This document shows, one piece after another, positions 22,641-35,100 of a stretch of DNA of 64,000 nt. Every line of letters begins with the position of its first letter. Within the stretch, counting starts at the first letter, position 1. Made by a program: the position numbers and the translations under genes. The notes beneath the pieces are model-generated. The model saw only the letters and a list, made by a program, of their open reading frames with translations, did no database searches and was not told where the DNA came from. This stretch comes from Phalacrocorax aristotelis (Eukaryota; Chordata; Aves; Suliformes; Phalacrocoracidae): the NCBI RefSeq assembly GCF_949628215.1, contig NC_134284.1, positions 5,152,850 to 5,216,849 of the forward strand, written 5' to 3'.

Positions 22641-25629
22641 TTCACTTACTCCACAAAAGTGAAAAACTTTTATATTAGAAGGATGTAAAGAAATCTAGTT
22701 TCACTGGTCATGTCTCACTGAAGACCCTAAAACAATAACAAACCTTAAAACCAATTATTATTGGAAATCCTTATTGATGAATTGTAGTAATAGTTTTCAT
22801 TGCCAGAAATTAATCATTTCTGTGACTGGATGGAACCTAAAAGAATCTAAAAGGTAGACAGGCTGGAACATTGAATGAGCCCCTTCTGATTATCACTTCC
22901 TGACCCACTGATACTGTATTTGGGAGAGTATCATTAAGATAAAAGCGATGGCCAGCTTTCTGATGACCTTGGCTTGTATAGTTTACAAGGAAGAGTAGAA
23001 AAGCATATTTTTCCTGGCTACAATAATATAGAAGGGCAAGCATCCAAAAAAAGAAGAGCTAATTAAACAAGAAAGCAGCATTGAATATAAATTGACCAGG
23101 ACGCTATGCAGCCTGGAAATGAATAATAGTCTTGAAAACTGCATCTACTCCAATGTGTGACTTTGTAAATAATACATGTCTTCATGAATGAATTAACAGA
23201 TTTCTGAAGAGAAAGAATATTTGATTTTCTTGACGTGTTAAGTCAATGAGTACTGAAAGATGGAGAACTTCACAGAAGGCTGTGGGGACAACAGGGTGCA
23301 GGGTTTTATTTTTCCCCTGCCTACAAAGCAGTTTGGGGTGGAGAGTGACAGACATGCCTCCGCTCTGGGGGAAACCGAGCGTAGTGTTCAAGAGACCAGT
23401 CTTAATAGACAGCTGTGAGCCGGGGTGAGAGTCACAGATGGGGACACAGGTACGACGCTGGGTGTCATTATGCCTGGTCTCACCACAACTCCTCTTTAAA
23501 GGTTCAGCTGCTCTTGAGGCTTGGAAGTGGTGTGTTTTGCCAATGCGCTAATTTATGCTTTTGCTATTCACTTGTAGTCCTACTGTCACAGCACTCTAAC
23601 TAAACAATAGCCCTTATAGAGAAATATTTAATGCATTATTTACAGGGAAGAGATCTTTTATCACTTTATTTGACATTGCCACTGAGGGATGTAACCATAA
23701 TGCCTAACATTAGACATCTAATATTAGTTTCCAGTATGAGAAGCTTCTTCAGAAAATGAGCCAGAGCACTTAAATCAGTTCTGATTTTCCCTCTGGCAGG
23801 AACTCTGTCGCCACGTTGACTGTAGGGAGGTTTAATACAACCAAAGTCCTCACTGGAACACCCGAATGCCAAAAGTTAAGTAAACGTGGATTCCCCCTTG
23901 AGCTTCTATAGTTTTGATGCCATATGGAAATTTGTGGGTTTTGACATAACAGATGATCTGTCATAAAACAGAGGTCAGAAGGTGTAAGTTAGGCTTGCAA
24001 AGCTGTTCTAGAAAATTTACCAGCCCAAGTCCAAAATCTATTCGCCTACCTACTTTTTGGCATGGTAATAGTCCTGAAAAAATGTTGCCTTGTGGGTGAT
24101 GTTGAGCATGTGATTAGAAACCCAAGGTCACCAATTACTGCAACCTCTGATCCCAAGAAATCATCATAGCCTCTCCTAGGTGTCCCACGCTGTCTTAAAC
24201 ACAAGTAAAACTTTGGGCTCCCATCTGAAAGCCAATTTTAGAAGCTTTCCTATTTTCAGCCTATATGTATAGGTAATTCCTTTGTCCCTTTTCATCGCTG
24301 ATTTGTAGCTTCAATATTTCCTTTCCTTCCTGCCATTTACCCGCCTAACCTACTTATGGACAGTAAAAGTACTCTTCCTTTTTTGCCAAACTGACAAGCT
24401 GTTACGTTTCTACATGTTCTGATACATGCAAGTATAAGCTAGCTACGCTGATTTCAGAGGTAGTCAACTACAGAACTAGCTAACTGTGGAAAACAACACT
24501 GCCTACAGTATCCTCCCAACTTACCAGCTAAGGCGCAGCAACATGCTAACGTGGCTCAGCCAGCCAGCTCAGAGCTCAGGTAAATTTTACTCACGTTTTC
24601 TACACCTGCCCACAGATGCAAGTGCTAGCAGTTGTACCAAGTGATGGAGAAAGGGCAAATATAACTACCCCTTTTGGTTCCTGCATAGATTTTGATATGG
24701 CTAAGCCAATCATGCAGCTGCAACCTCTAGGTCAATTAAATTTAAGCATCTTAATTTGCTGATTTTTATCACAGTTTGAACGTCAAATGGGGTACATTGG
24801 TTTAAGTGTATTTTAATTGCTTTGCATTTGCATATTTTAATCCAATACAGATCTCCCTAAAGGCTCCGGTCCCTACACAAGATGGTGCTCAGTCCTTGTA
24901 ATTTACAGAATTTGTTATTGGTACTTCTGTAACTTTTTGATTTTAGTAGTCTCTATAAAGAAAACTTAGATTTTCTGTATCTTTTAAAGCAAAGGCACCC
25001 AGTAGGCATATTTATTTGAAGGTAGCCATCGTCTGAACCTATTCGAGGTACTGTCATTACTTTTTCCATTCCCATTGTACATTCTAATTCAACTTCAAAA
25101 AGAATATTTAGTTTAACCTCTGCTTGAAGAAATGAAATGGAGATCACCTTGATATCAAAACAAAGGAGGTCATATTCAAACAGACTTCAATGGTATCTGC
25201 CTGGAAGTTTGAAGTACTCAAGTGGCAGGTGCTGGATAACGAGCATAGAAACAAAGTGCTGTAACTTCTCTAGGGAGTCTGTTAGTCTCCTTAATTATTC
25301 TGTTTACCAGACAGAACAAGTTAATTGCGAGCCATTCTAAATCATTACCAAACTAATGGTGTCAGTGAGAGTGTAATTTTTCCCTCATACCTCTGCTTTT
25401 CCTCCACAGGTTCCCTCTATTACAGGGATGTACATCAGGCAGAGCACGGAGCTGCGCTCGGGGCTCGGTGGTGCTTGTTTGATGTCAGTAAGAGTGGGTC
25501 TCTTCCATGTTAGGTAGATGGAAACCTGCGTGCTAAGTGATAAATCAATAATAAAATAGGAGGAGCCACCCTGAGCGCGTTTACCGAGCACCTGAAGGGT
25601 GCCTCTAGAAGGAACCTGGTGCATTAACT
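22641..25629. other. Intergenic sequence upstream of AQR
   Basis: No gene, RNA or clear repeat was recognised. A segment around 23,240-23,520 is less AT-rich than its surroundings but carries only short open frames. The right end merges into the AQR CpG island. Confidence 0.5.
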
Positions 25630-26180
25630 GCCTCCCCCTCCTCCGTGGCGGCCCTTCGGCGGTCGCTGCCCCGGGCCAGGCCCTGACACCGGCCGCCGGA
25701 ACAAGGGCCTCACCCTCGGCCCCCCGCGCGGGGCGGTGCCCGGAGGGCGCGGCAGGTGGCGCAGTCCCCCTCCCGCGGCCGCTCTAGCCCTGCCGGCCCC
25801 GGAAGCGCTCCCGTCTCGGCGGCGCCTGGCCCGGCCGTTCCTTCCGCGGGGCCCGGCCGGGGCTGAGGGCGGCGGGACGAGCGGCGCAGCCTGTGCGCGG
25901 CGGATCGGGACGGCGGCTCCATGGCGGCGCCGGCGGCCTCCGCCCCGCCGAAGAAGGTCGTGGCGCCCACCGTGTCGCAGATCAACGCGGAGTACGTGAC
26001 CCAGGTAGGGCGGGCGGGGGAGCGGCCCTTCTAGCACCCGGCCGCGGCCGCCCCTCGGCCCTTAAATCGCGTTTGGGGTCCGCGGCGTTGGGGGAAGGGT
26101 CTGCTTCTGGCCTCAGTGAGGCGGGATTTGCCGCCCGCGGTACGGGAGAAGGAGCAGGCGCCCCCGGCGCTTTCGGGCTG
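25630..26180 (+). promoter_or_regulatory. AQR: CpG-island promoter of AQR
   Basis: A dense CpG, GC-rich block sharply bounded on both sides by AT-rich DNA. It contains the AQR start codon at 25,921 and the first splice donor at 26,005. No TATA box stands out, as expected for a housekeeping spliceosome gene. The TSS should lie between about 25,640 and 25,915. Long open frames on both strands here are due to scarcity of stop codons. Confidence 0.85.
25921..26004 (+). CDS. AQR: AQR exon 1 (residues 1-28)
   Basis: Starts at the ATG and ends cag|gtaggg, phase 0. The tail [14 protein letters not shown] is the conserved AQR N-terminus. The stretch before it ([12 protein letters not shown]) is a few residues longer than in human by recall, and Ala-rich. 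Confidence 0.96.
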
Positions 26181-29100
26181 GGGCGATGTACGAGGGCAGC
26201 GCTGCGACATAAATCCGTTGTTGTGCGAAGGGCCTGAAACGCCGCTGGCGGTTCCTTGTAGCTGAGCGCATTAAGCGGCTTTATACAGGTGCTCGTCTTC
26301 CGCGCTGGGAATGCTGCTTCCGTCCCCTTCTGCAGCTTAAAGAGTTTGGAATAAAGTTGTTCAGGAAGCTCTTGCCGCCGTAGCTCACGAGTCCTGGTGC
26401 GGCGGCGGCTGCGGCGGGTAGCCCCGGTACATTGGAGCTTAATTAGAGCCTCTAGTTCTTAGTGAAGTTCCTCAGTGGGAGCGTAATCATCTGCAGCCCG
26501 GGGACTGCGGGCCCGGGAGGATGATGGTGTATGTTTTTTTTTGCTAGGAGTAACTTAAGAAAAAAACCTGTTTATTACACAGTAGTGTCTGCATCTGAAA
26601 CTTTTACAGAGTCGCATCTCTGTTGGAAAAGATTTAGGCATAAAACCTTAAATGGTTGAAAAGCATTGTTGTTGGTAAACATAGTTTTGTGGCCTGTCGT
26701 TACCATAAGCTGAAATTAAGTCGGATGTTGGTGGTATAGATTTGGGGGGTGGGATGTGTTATAGAGTAACTGTATCACTACAACTGAAATTGAATATTTT
26801 AACCTTTTATTTTCTATTTTTTCCTCCTATACAGTTAGCAAATAAATACTGGGCTCCACATGTGAAGAAAAAGTTGTCTTTTGATTCAAAGGTAAATATT
26901 ACTGGAATTGTGTTGGGGTGTAAAAGAACGAGGATCAACCGTTTTCTGATGTGCCAGTCTCCAATGGTGCTTATTTTATATAAGAATATAGGAGCCTGCT
27001 TGGGAGGCCAACAATTTCTTAACACACTGTAATTATAAATTGTTTGTTATGTATTTGTAGTTTATAAACATAGGCACTGTTAGGAAGGTGTGCAGTAGCA
27101 GCACAGTTCTTTTGTATGCTATTTGTTCAGTTTATTTTCGCCAAGAACTTCTGAAAGCAGAAGATTTTTTGAGCATCTCTTTTGAGGTTAAAAGGTGTTT
27201 GAAGAGGGGCTACTCTTAGAAATCAAAGAAGGATGAAAGGTGCAGGTGTTACTGAACTGTGTACTTCCTTCTAAAAGTTGATTCAGAGAATTTTGATCAG
27301 ACAACTTTAGTGTTGTTCTGGTGGGTATGGGTGTTTTGAACGTTTATAATCTGGCCTGTGTTTGGTTTTGTGCTGGTTTTCTGTAGTGCAGGTTCTTAAA
27401 TGTTAGGTTTCTTTCCCTTGTGGGTATTTGGCTAAATCTCCCTTTCTGGCCTCAGTTTAATCACTCACTCTGTAGTATTTGTGATGGTATTTGTCTGTGA
27501 TTGTTAGAACTAGGATGTACATAAGCAGCTGAGTTGCATTTCTGTGTCATGATGTCAGAGAGTGCCTATTGCAACAGATAGTGCGGGTCCTTTCATTCTT
27601 GTTGGAAAAAAGGTAAAAGTGTCTGGATTTGGTTAAATGGCAGTTAAAAGAAAAATCGACAACAGATGACTGAGTTGATGCAGACTTAACTCTTGAACAC
27701 TGTTCTTTAAATTCAACAGTAAGCCAAAGGTTAGCAGCAAACAGGTTTGCATATCTGATTGACTTTTGTATAAAAATCTCAGTGAGATGTAGGTTATTCC
27801 TCTAGAATATCTTGTATGAAGGTCCTATCAGTTCTCCATCATCGTGTGCTTTCTCCTAAGTGGATTCACTTTCTATGTGAGATGTATGTCTGTGAAGCTT
27901 TTGGACTCTTCAGAGCTGAGACAAAATTGTTGCAACACTTTTGATCAAACAGCAGTAAGCAGAGAGCAATTAATTCAGAGTAACTTTGAGTGCATAAAAT
28001 ACCTTAATGCATTTTTAATCACTTTATGAAGCATATAAAATTCTTAACCCCTTTTTAAAAATATTCTTTCTCATAGGTTATTGAAGATGTATATGCAAAA
28101 GAAATTGTCAGGTCGAAGTAAGTATACTAGTCACTTTCACTTATAGACAAGCATTACAACATTATCTGTATTGAAGTGGTTTCTAATGTTTTGCAGGACA
28201 ATTTAAAATGCATTAACATGTTGAAAGCAGATGAAAATGACTTGAGTGCGTTTGAGTCACTTAATCATTATGGTGTGTCAAAGTCTGAATGTGGCAGAGA
28301 GAAAGTTCGTGAGCTTATAATCCTTAAATGTGATGATTGGACGTAATATTGTTTGGTTCCTTGATCTGGTAGTCTGTTGTGTTTTATGTTGGTTCTGTTG
28401 TGGTGGTTATAGAAGGCTGGTCCCTTCTTTTCTCACTAAGGTAGGTAAAGAAAAAATATCAGTTGAAGAGTGCTGCCTGAAACTTTTTGCTCTTTTCCTA
28501 GTTATTGTTACCAGATTTATAAACAGCCAGTCTCATTTCAGTAAACTGTAATTTTAGATGGGGGAGACAAGGAATTCAAGGTAAACTGCATTCTACGGGT
28601 GTGTGTACAGAAAGGAGTTGTAACCGTAGCTGTTTGGAGCTCTTCAGGGGAAGTTTGAGCTCTGGAGAGAATTCTGTTTATGACTCCTTTATGAAAGTAA
28701 TCTAAGAATAGCCATACAGGATCAGAGCAAGCTTCCATTTCCAGTCACTAAGAGGAGAGACTATTACAAACTCATTAAATATATAGCCATAGTTTTCCAG
28801 AAGACACTCTCAGCTTCTAGCCGTTTATATCTTCAAGGCTGTTAGAAGTGGTGTCTTCGTATCTAAAGGACCTAGATGGACTCTTTTTAACGTGAATTGG
28901 ATTGCCTAATAAACCTGCATGAACTTTAGCTTCGACAGTGTTACAGCAGTTGCTTCTGCTTTCACATGCTTGCTCTTACATGGAAATGGTGGGCAGAAAT
29001 AATTCCTAGATGTTCCTTTAGGCTTTGTTATATAACAAAATAAGGGAAAATACAGCCATTTTCCATGCAGCTAAGATGTTTATGGGAGGCTGTCTTTCCT

Positions 29101-32100
29101 GTGCTAATTGGTTACTTTTTCCTTTTTAGGTTTGCTATTAGAAAGATAATGCTTCTTGAATTCAGGTAAGCTAATTAGATGAAATTTTAAGGTTTTTTTT
29201 CATAGGAACCCATAAAGATGAGAAGCAAATGCAGGGCAGTAAGTCAGTTCGAAGGTAGTATGCTCACTTATTCCTACTTGCTAAAGCCTTAATCGTGTAC
29301 CTAGGAAAAATAAGTGAGGAGAGCGTAATTTGAGGAGGAAATCATTTCATAAGCTTAAGTAATATATCAGAGTATCTTGTTTTATGATTCTGAATTTCTA
29401 GTGTAAGTGAAGCACTGAAGAAGAGAGTGTGAATGAAAGAGGTGAAAAACTTGGGTCTGTTATTTGTTATGTGTCATTAAGCCTTAAATCAGAACTCACC
29501 GAAGACAGAGAAAGCTTTTGCATTAGTCTCTTACTACAAGAAAAGTAGGACAAACTTCCCCATTCCCTGCTTCTTTTTTAGAAAAGGCGGAAGAGAAAAT
29601 GTAAGCTACAGTTTGGGGTTTGACACTAACAGATGGCATGCTGGTAGCATGACTTCTGGAACCTGTATGGCAGCAGTACCACGGAGTTAGAGGTTTTTAG
29701 CCTTTCTGTGAACATTCTTAATGTTACCAGCCTGTAATGTAACTTTAGGACTTTCTGGTCTATAGCCCCACCTACTGCCATTTGTTCTGTAATGTAAGTC
29801 ATCTTCTCTTTTCCCTCCATGTCCCCTTCCATCTGTCAAACTCTCCTGTCTTCACACACATGAGATTTTCCTGTCCTTCATTCTTGCTCACATATGTTTA
29901 TCTTCACTTGAGAGCACAACAGTATTTTTACTAAAACATATTGAAGTTTATTGGAGTTCCTGGGTGAAATGAAGTATGGAGTTCTATGGATATTGTGGGG
30001 TTGTTCCTGCTTCTGTTGGCAGATCCAGGATCTTGGGAAGCAGCACGTATTTCACTTCATATACGCCTATGAAGTTATCACAGCTTTGTCTGAAGCTATG
30101 TGTTCTGGCTGAGCTCCAAGGAAGCAGAAATCCCTGTCTGACCATTACTGAGACTTTTGTTCCTGGTTACATACAACTTTTTTCTGCCTTTTTTCCCCCC
30201 ATCTTTGGTACTCATCTTATGTGAAATTATTTAGGTGGCTTACTGTAAGATATCAGAAAAGTAAGCTGTGGGAAAAAGTAAATAGGTAAAACCGAGTTCG
30301 CTCATGAGGGGCCAAATGAATGTCAGAGCTGACATTAAGAGGAAGGAATGAGTGAGCAGCTTCTTTAGGAAGAAACAAGACTTTCTGGTGGCAGTTGTTG
30401 AAGTGGCACGACGTTCAAGTGCACTGTTGGATATGATGGATTTAGGGATGGCCTCCTCAGTAGTACCTATCCTGCATAGTTTCGGGAGGAATTTAAAGGA
30501 GGGAGGCAGTTAGTTTGTCCAAATAGCTTCTGACCTCTAAGATCTAATTTCAAGAGTTTCTTCTATGAGAAATGTGCCATATTAATGAAGAAGGAATGCT
30601 CTTTGCTGAGAAGCTGCTATTTTCCAGTGTTCAGTAATTTTTTTCTCACGTTCTGGAAAACAGTTAATCACTTCCCTAATGTTCAGCGCTTTTAGTCATA
30701 CTGTAATGTAATACATTTATTGCCTTTGTATGATGGCAAGCAGAAAATGTCTAGATGATTCCTGATTTTTTTAATAAAAAAGGGTATTTAATAATAGAAA
30801 TGCTGTTATACAGTAGTTGTCCTGTACATTGTATGCTAGGAAATGCTGCATGTGGCATTCTTTAGACAAGTGAAGGTGTTTTCCCCCCCCCCCCCCTTTT
30901 TCAAAAATCAACATTAATTCATGTTCTGACTTTGTATTGAGCTGTGGCTACTAGTTACATTTGAAAACCCTTTGGTGATTGTGTCTTCCCGACAAGAAAC
31001 TCATCTGTCTCTTGCAGCGGTTACTGAATCTAACAAGTTTTGCTGCAGTGACCTAGATGAGAGGTAACTTCAGGAACTACTCACAAACTATAAAGATGGC
31101 TTCAAGGGGAAGGAGGGAAAAAACCCCTGTGGATAACTGCTCTTTCAAATGAGTGACAGATTACGTGGGTGGCAGCAGCTAATGAAGTATGCTTTGTCTC
31201 TTCACAGCCAGTACCTTGAAAATTATCTATGGATGAATTATTCTCCAGAGGTGTCCAGTAAGGCATATTTAATGTCAATCTGCTGTATGGTGAATGAGAA
31301 GTTCAGAGAGAATGTCCCTGCGTGGGAGGTAACCAATTTCAATTACAGCTAGAATTGACTTTGATCTATAAGTTGCAGCTTTTGTGGTGTGCTCACTTGT
31401 ACTGACAGAAGGTAGCAAAGCTTGTAGTGTTAAAAGTAAATGGTACCTCAGCTGGAATGTCTCATGTGGTATTTTAGTGTGTGTTCTTTTTGGAGAGAAC
31501 AGTGGATGGATGAAAAATCACCTTTTTCCTTCTGGTGCACGAGTCCTTTGTTGTGCTGTGTGATGCCTTTACATCATCATCAGCCTTTGCATTTTTGGCA
31601 CTTGACAAAAGTCTGGCATTTGCAGAGAAGTTCTTGCTCTGATATTGAAAGAAAAAAGGATTTTTATATCTGTGGATATAAGAAGGCACCACTGGAAGTC
31701 TGACATTTTATGCAGTAGTGTCTTGCTTAAAACCTGTAAATATGGTTTTGTAGCTTTCTTGCCTGAAATTTGATACTAAAAAAATGTCTTATTCTGCTTC
31801 TGTTTGTACTGTTTTTTTTTTTAAATAATAATAGGTTCAGAAATAGAGTGTTTCTACAAACAGTCTGGTTCTCACAGGCCATCTCAACAACATGAGCCTC
31901 ATTAGAAATTCTGTGCAAGCATTGTTTCAGAAGCACACTTACTCTGATTATAGTGCCATTACTTCAGTATTGTCAAAGCACAAAGGATTAGTAACTTGTG
32001 TATAAGATTTCCGTGCCTTTTTTTGTTCTGGCATAGGTACTAGAAGCAAAATGGCAGGTGCATGTTACTTTCCAAGGGGCTTAGTTAAATCTGTTATTTG

Positions 32101-35100
32101 GTACGTGGCTGCCCTTGTAGAGAAATAATTTTATCTCCACAATTATTCGGTTTAATTTGGTGTTAATCTTTACCTGGCTGAGATATCTGAATGGGAGTTC
32201 CACAACTGCAATTAATCTCTGGTGGCTTTTACATGCTCACTTTTTGCAGATCACTAAACAGCTGCCGTAAGTTTTCACGAAAATCTATAAATTCTCTTCA
32301 AACCCGTGTCATTTTACAGTAATTGTGTGTAATCACCAGTTGAGTGTTCCCACAGCACAATCCACTCCACTTGTTCAGCATCACCTGTGTTAGACCACGC
32401 AGAAGGCAGTAGTACCACTACGAGCATTCCCATAGTGTGAGGATCCCTGGTCAGGAGGATATCATTAGTCTGTTTTGTGCTGCCTGATCAGAATAAATGA
32501 AAAGGAGAAAAATGAATCCTTCCTTTTATAGATTTAAATGGATTTAGAGAAATTAAGCTATGTTATGTGAATGAAGATTGAAATGATTTGTATCAACCTG
32601 ACTTGAAATCACCTTCCTCTTCTATTACTAGACATTCAAAAAAAAGCCAGAACACTTTCCCTTCTTTTTCAAATGCATATTGGAAGCATCGCTGGTTGAA
32701 AATGACAGTGAATACTCTCTGCATGAACAGACAGTCCTGCTGCTTTTCCTTGATCACTGCTTCAATAGTTTGGTATGTTAAATTAACTGTAATACTTGCT
32801 GTGTGTTTATGCTGTTCTGTGTTATTAGGAGTTTAGTTTGAGCAATTTCTTCTTACGAGACAGATAAAGCAAAACTCCCTTTTAAGGTGGAAGATGGTAC
32901 TGGAGGGATTTTACCCCTCTTTATGACTCTTGCTTTATCTCTCTCACAATGTTTGCTTTTCTTTGACACAAGGTCATAAGAGACTTGAAATTGGAGGGTG
33001 GGTTCTTAGGGCAATTTAAGGGCACATATTCAGACTTATTTTAAATGGTGCTTAAAAATATGTATTTATATTTGAAAAGGTGCTGTTTACTTAAAAGCAG
33101 ATTACTTACTACTGTGCTCTTCTTAGTTTGGCTAGGAAATTGCACAAAATTATTTCCATTAGCTATTGAGAAAGGCAGTAATTTTTTCACTTTTGAAAAC
33201 AGGTTTAGATATTTCTATCCTCACTTCTCTTGAGTTAGTTTTAAGAAAGCATTGGACCAAGTTGTGTTCTCCATCTATAGTGAAAACACAGTTATAGATC
33301 GTAATTAGCAAGTGTGGAAAATAATTTACAATTATCTGTTATATAAAACAGCACTCTTACCTGTCTTGCTACTGGGCTGCTGCTTCTCTTACATTGCACA
33401 CAGGATGCATCAGTCAAAATCAGGGTCTGCAAACGCGGAGAACAAAATAGTGTTTCACAGACACAACAATTTAGAAAGTGTGTGATTTCATTTTGGAATT
33501 AGGAATGATTATGGGAGCCACTGATCATCACGAACCTTATGTGTACTGATTATTGAGGCAGTATTTTTCTGTAGCAGCCATGGTGCAACGGATCTTCATT
33601 TTAAAGGAGGGTTTCATAGTAACTATGGAATCTTGCTGGCAGAGCATGTTCCTCATACAACATGATATGGAAGCCAGTAAAAAAGTACTTGTGAAAGCAT
33701 ACTGCTATTAGAAGCTGCACTTCTTTGTGAAATGCAGAACAGGATAGTCACAGTAGTGTTTTAAGTAAGGAACGCTGAAGCGTGAAGTTTCAGAATGCTG
33801 AGAATGGAGTGTTTGTCCATGAAGAGACATTTAAGATATTAGCGGAGGTTTTTCAGTAGTTCAGGAAAGAAATAAAACTTTGTGGATCCAGATCACAGGC
33901 AGAGTTGGAGAGAGAACATTTGAAAAAACAGTTGAAGTGAATTGTAGAGAAAATTAGCTAGTTCAGATGATGGGAAGAGTGTAGATGAAGTGGGAAAAAA
34001 TTGATAAAGGAGGGGCTTGAGGAGAGAAAGAACAGAGTAAAAACAGAGAAGGCACAGGAAGAAAATTCAGTTCAAGAACAAGAAGTGACTGAAGAAGGAA
34101 CATCAGTTCTCATCAGCTTCTATGGATGGGGCCCCTCCTGAAATATTAACGTGGATTCTGTCAGTTCTTAAGAACCTAAAACGCAAAAGTCATTGACAGT
34201 TTTAAGTGTTACTGGGTAGGGGTATTGTGCAGTTTCCTGTTAGAAGATTGTGAAATCTAATATGGCAACACGTATGTTTTTGTCAGATGATAATGTGCAT
34301 TGATGTATTTTGTAAGACAGGCACATCAGAAAACATAAGAATTTTAAAAAAACCAAACATTTTCTGTCTGTAACTTTCTAACAGGAAGTGGATCTGATCA
34401 GAGGTCAGGTGCAGCAGCTCATTTCCTTACCAATGTGGATGGCTCTACAACCTGTAAGCATGACACTGTAAACTGGCGAAGTAATCTTCTAAGCATTATC
34501 CAAGTCCTGTAAAGTGAATTTGCATGGAATACTGTTATGGAAGCCTATATTTAAGGCTGCCTGCTTTGCTATGGAATTATATTTTTGTGTGCTTGGTATA
34601 ATTCTCTTTACTTGTTTTGCAAATTTCCGTGTAATTGTAATTATTAATTAATTATGTAATTTTTCAAAGAACTAAGCTTTGTGCCTTATAGCTTCTTCAA
34701 GCTATAATTTGTAGACAAGGCCGTGAGATGACAGGCACTGGGGAATGGAGTGGACATCTAGCCATGGTTAGACTCTGGCAGTATTACCTTGTCGTTTTAC
34801 AGTGATACTTACTGAGATTAGTCCAAGACAGCTATTTATTTCAGTTTGCTACATATTTTTTCTTTTTTAATAAGAACACTGAATTGCTTTTTTAGCTCAT
34901 GTGAAAGCAAGGGTTCTTGTTGACTGAATAACATTTTAACATTTCAGAAACGGCTGGAACAAGAGCTGAAAAAGACACCAAAACTAAGAAAATTCTGGAA
35001 TCTAATTAAGAAAAATGATGAGAAAATGGATGAGGAGGCAAGAATGCGGTGTGTTACAGAAACCTTTTTTCCTGTTAAATCCAAAGCCTTTAATGCATTT

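Noticed and set aside
25624-26237. Open frames on both strands around the AQR start
   Set aside because: GC-rich CpG-island frames; only the frame from 25,921 joins in phase with exon 2.
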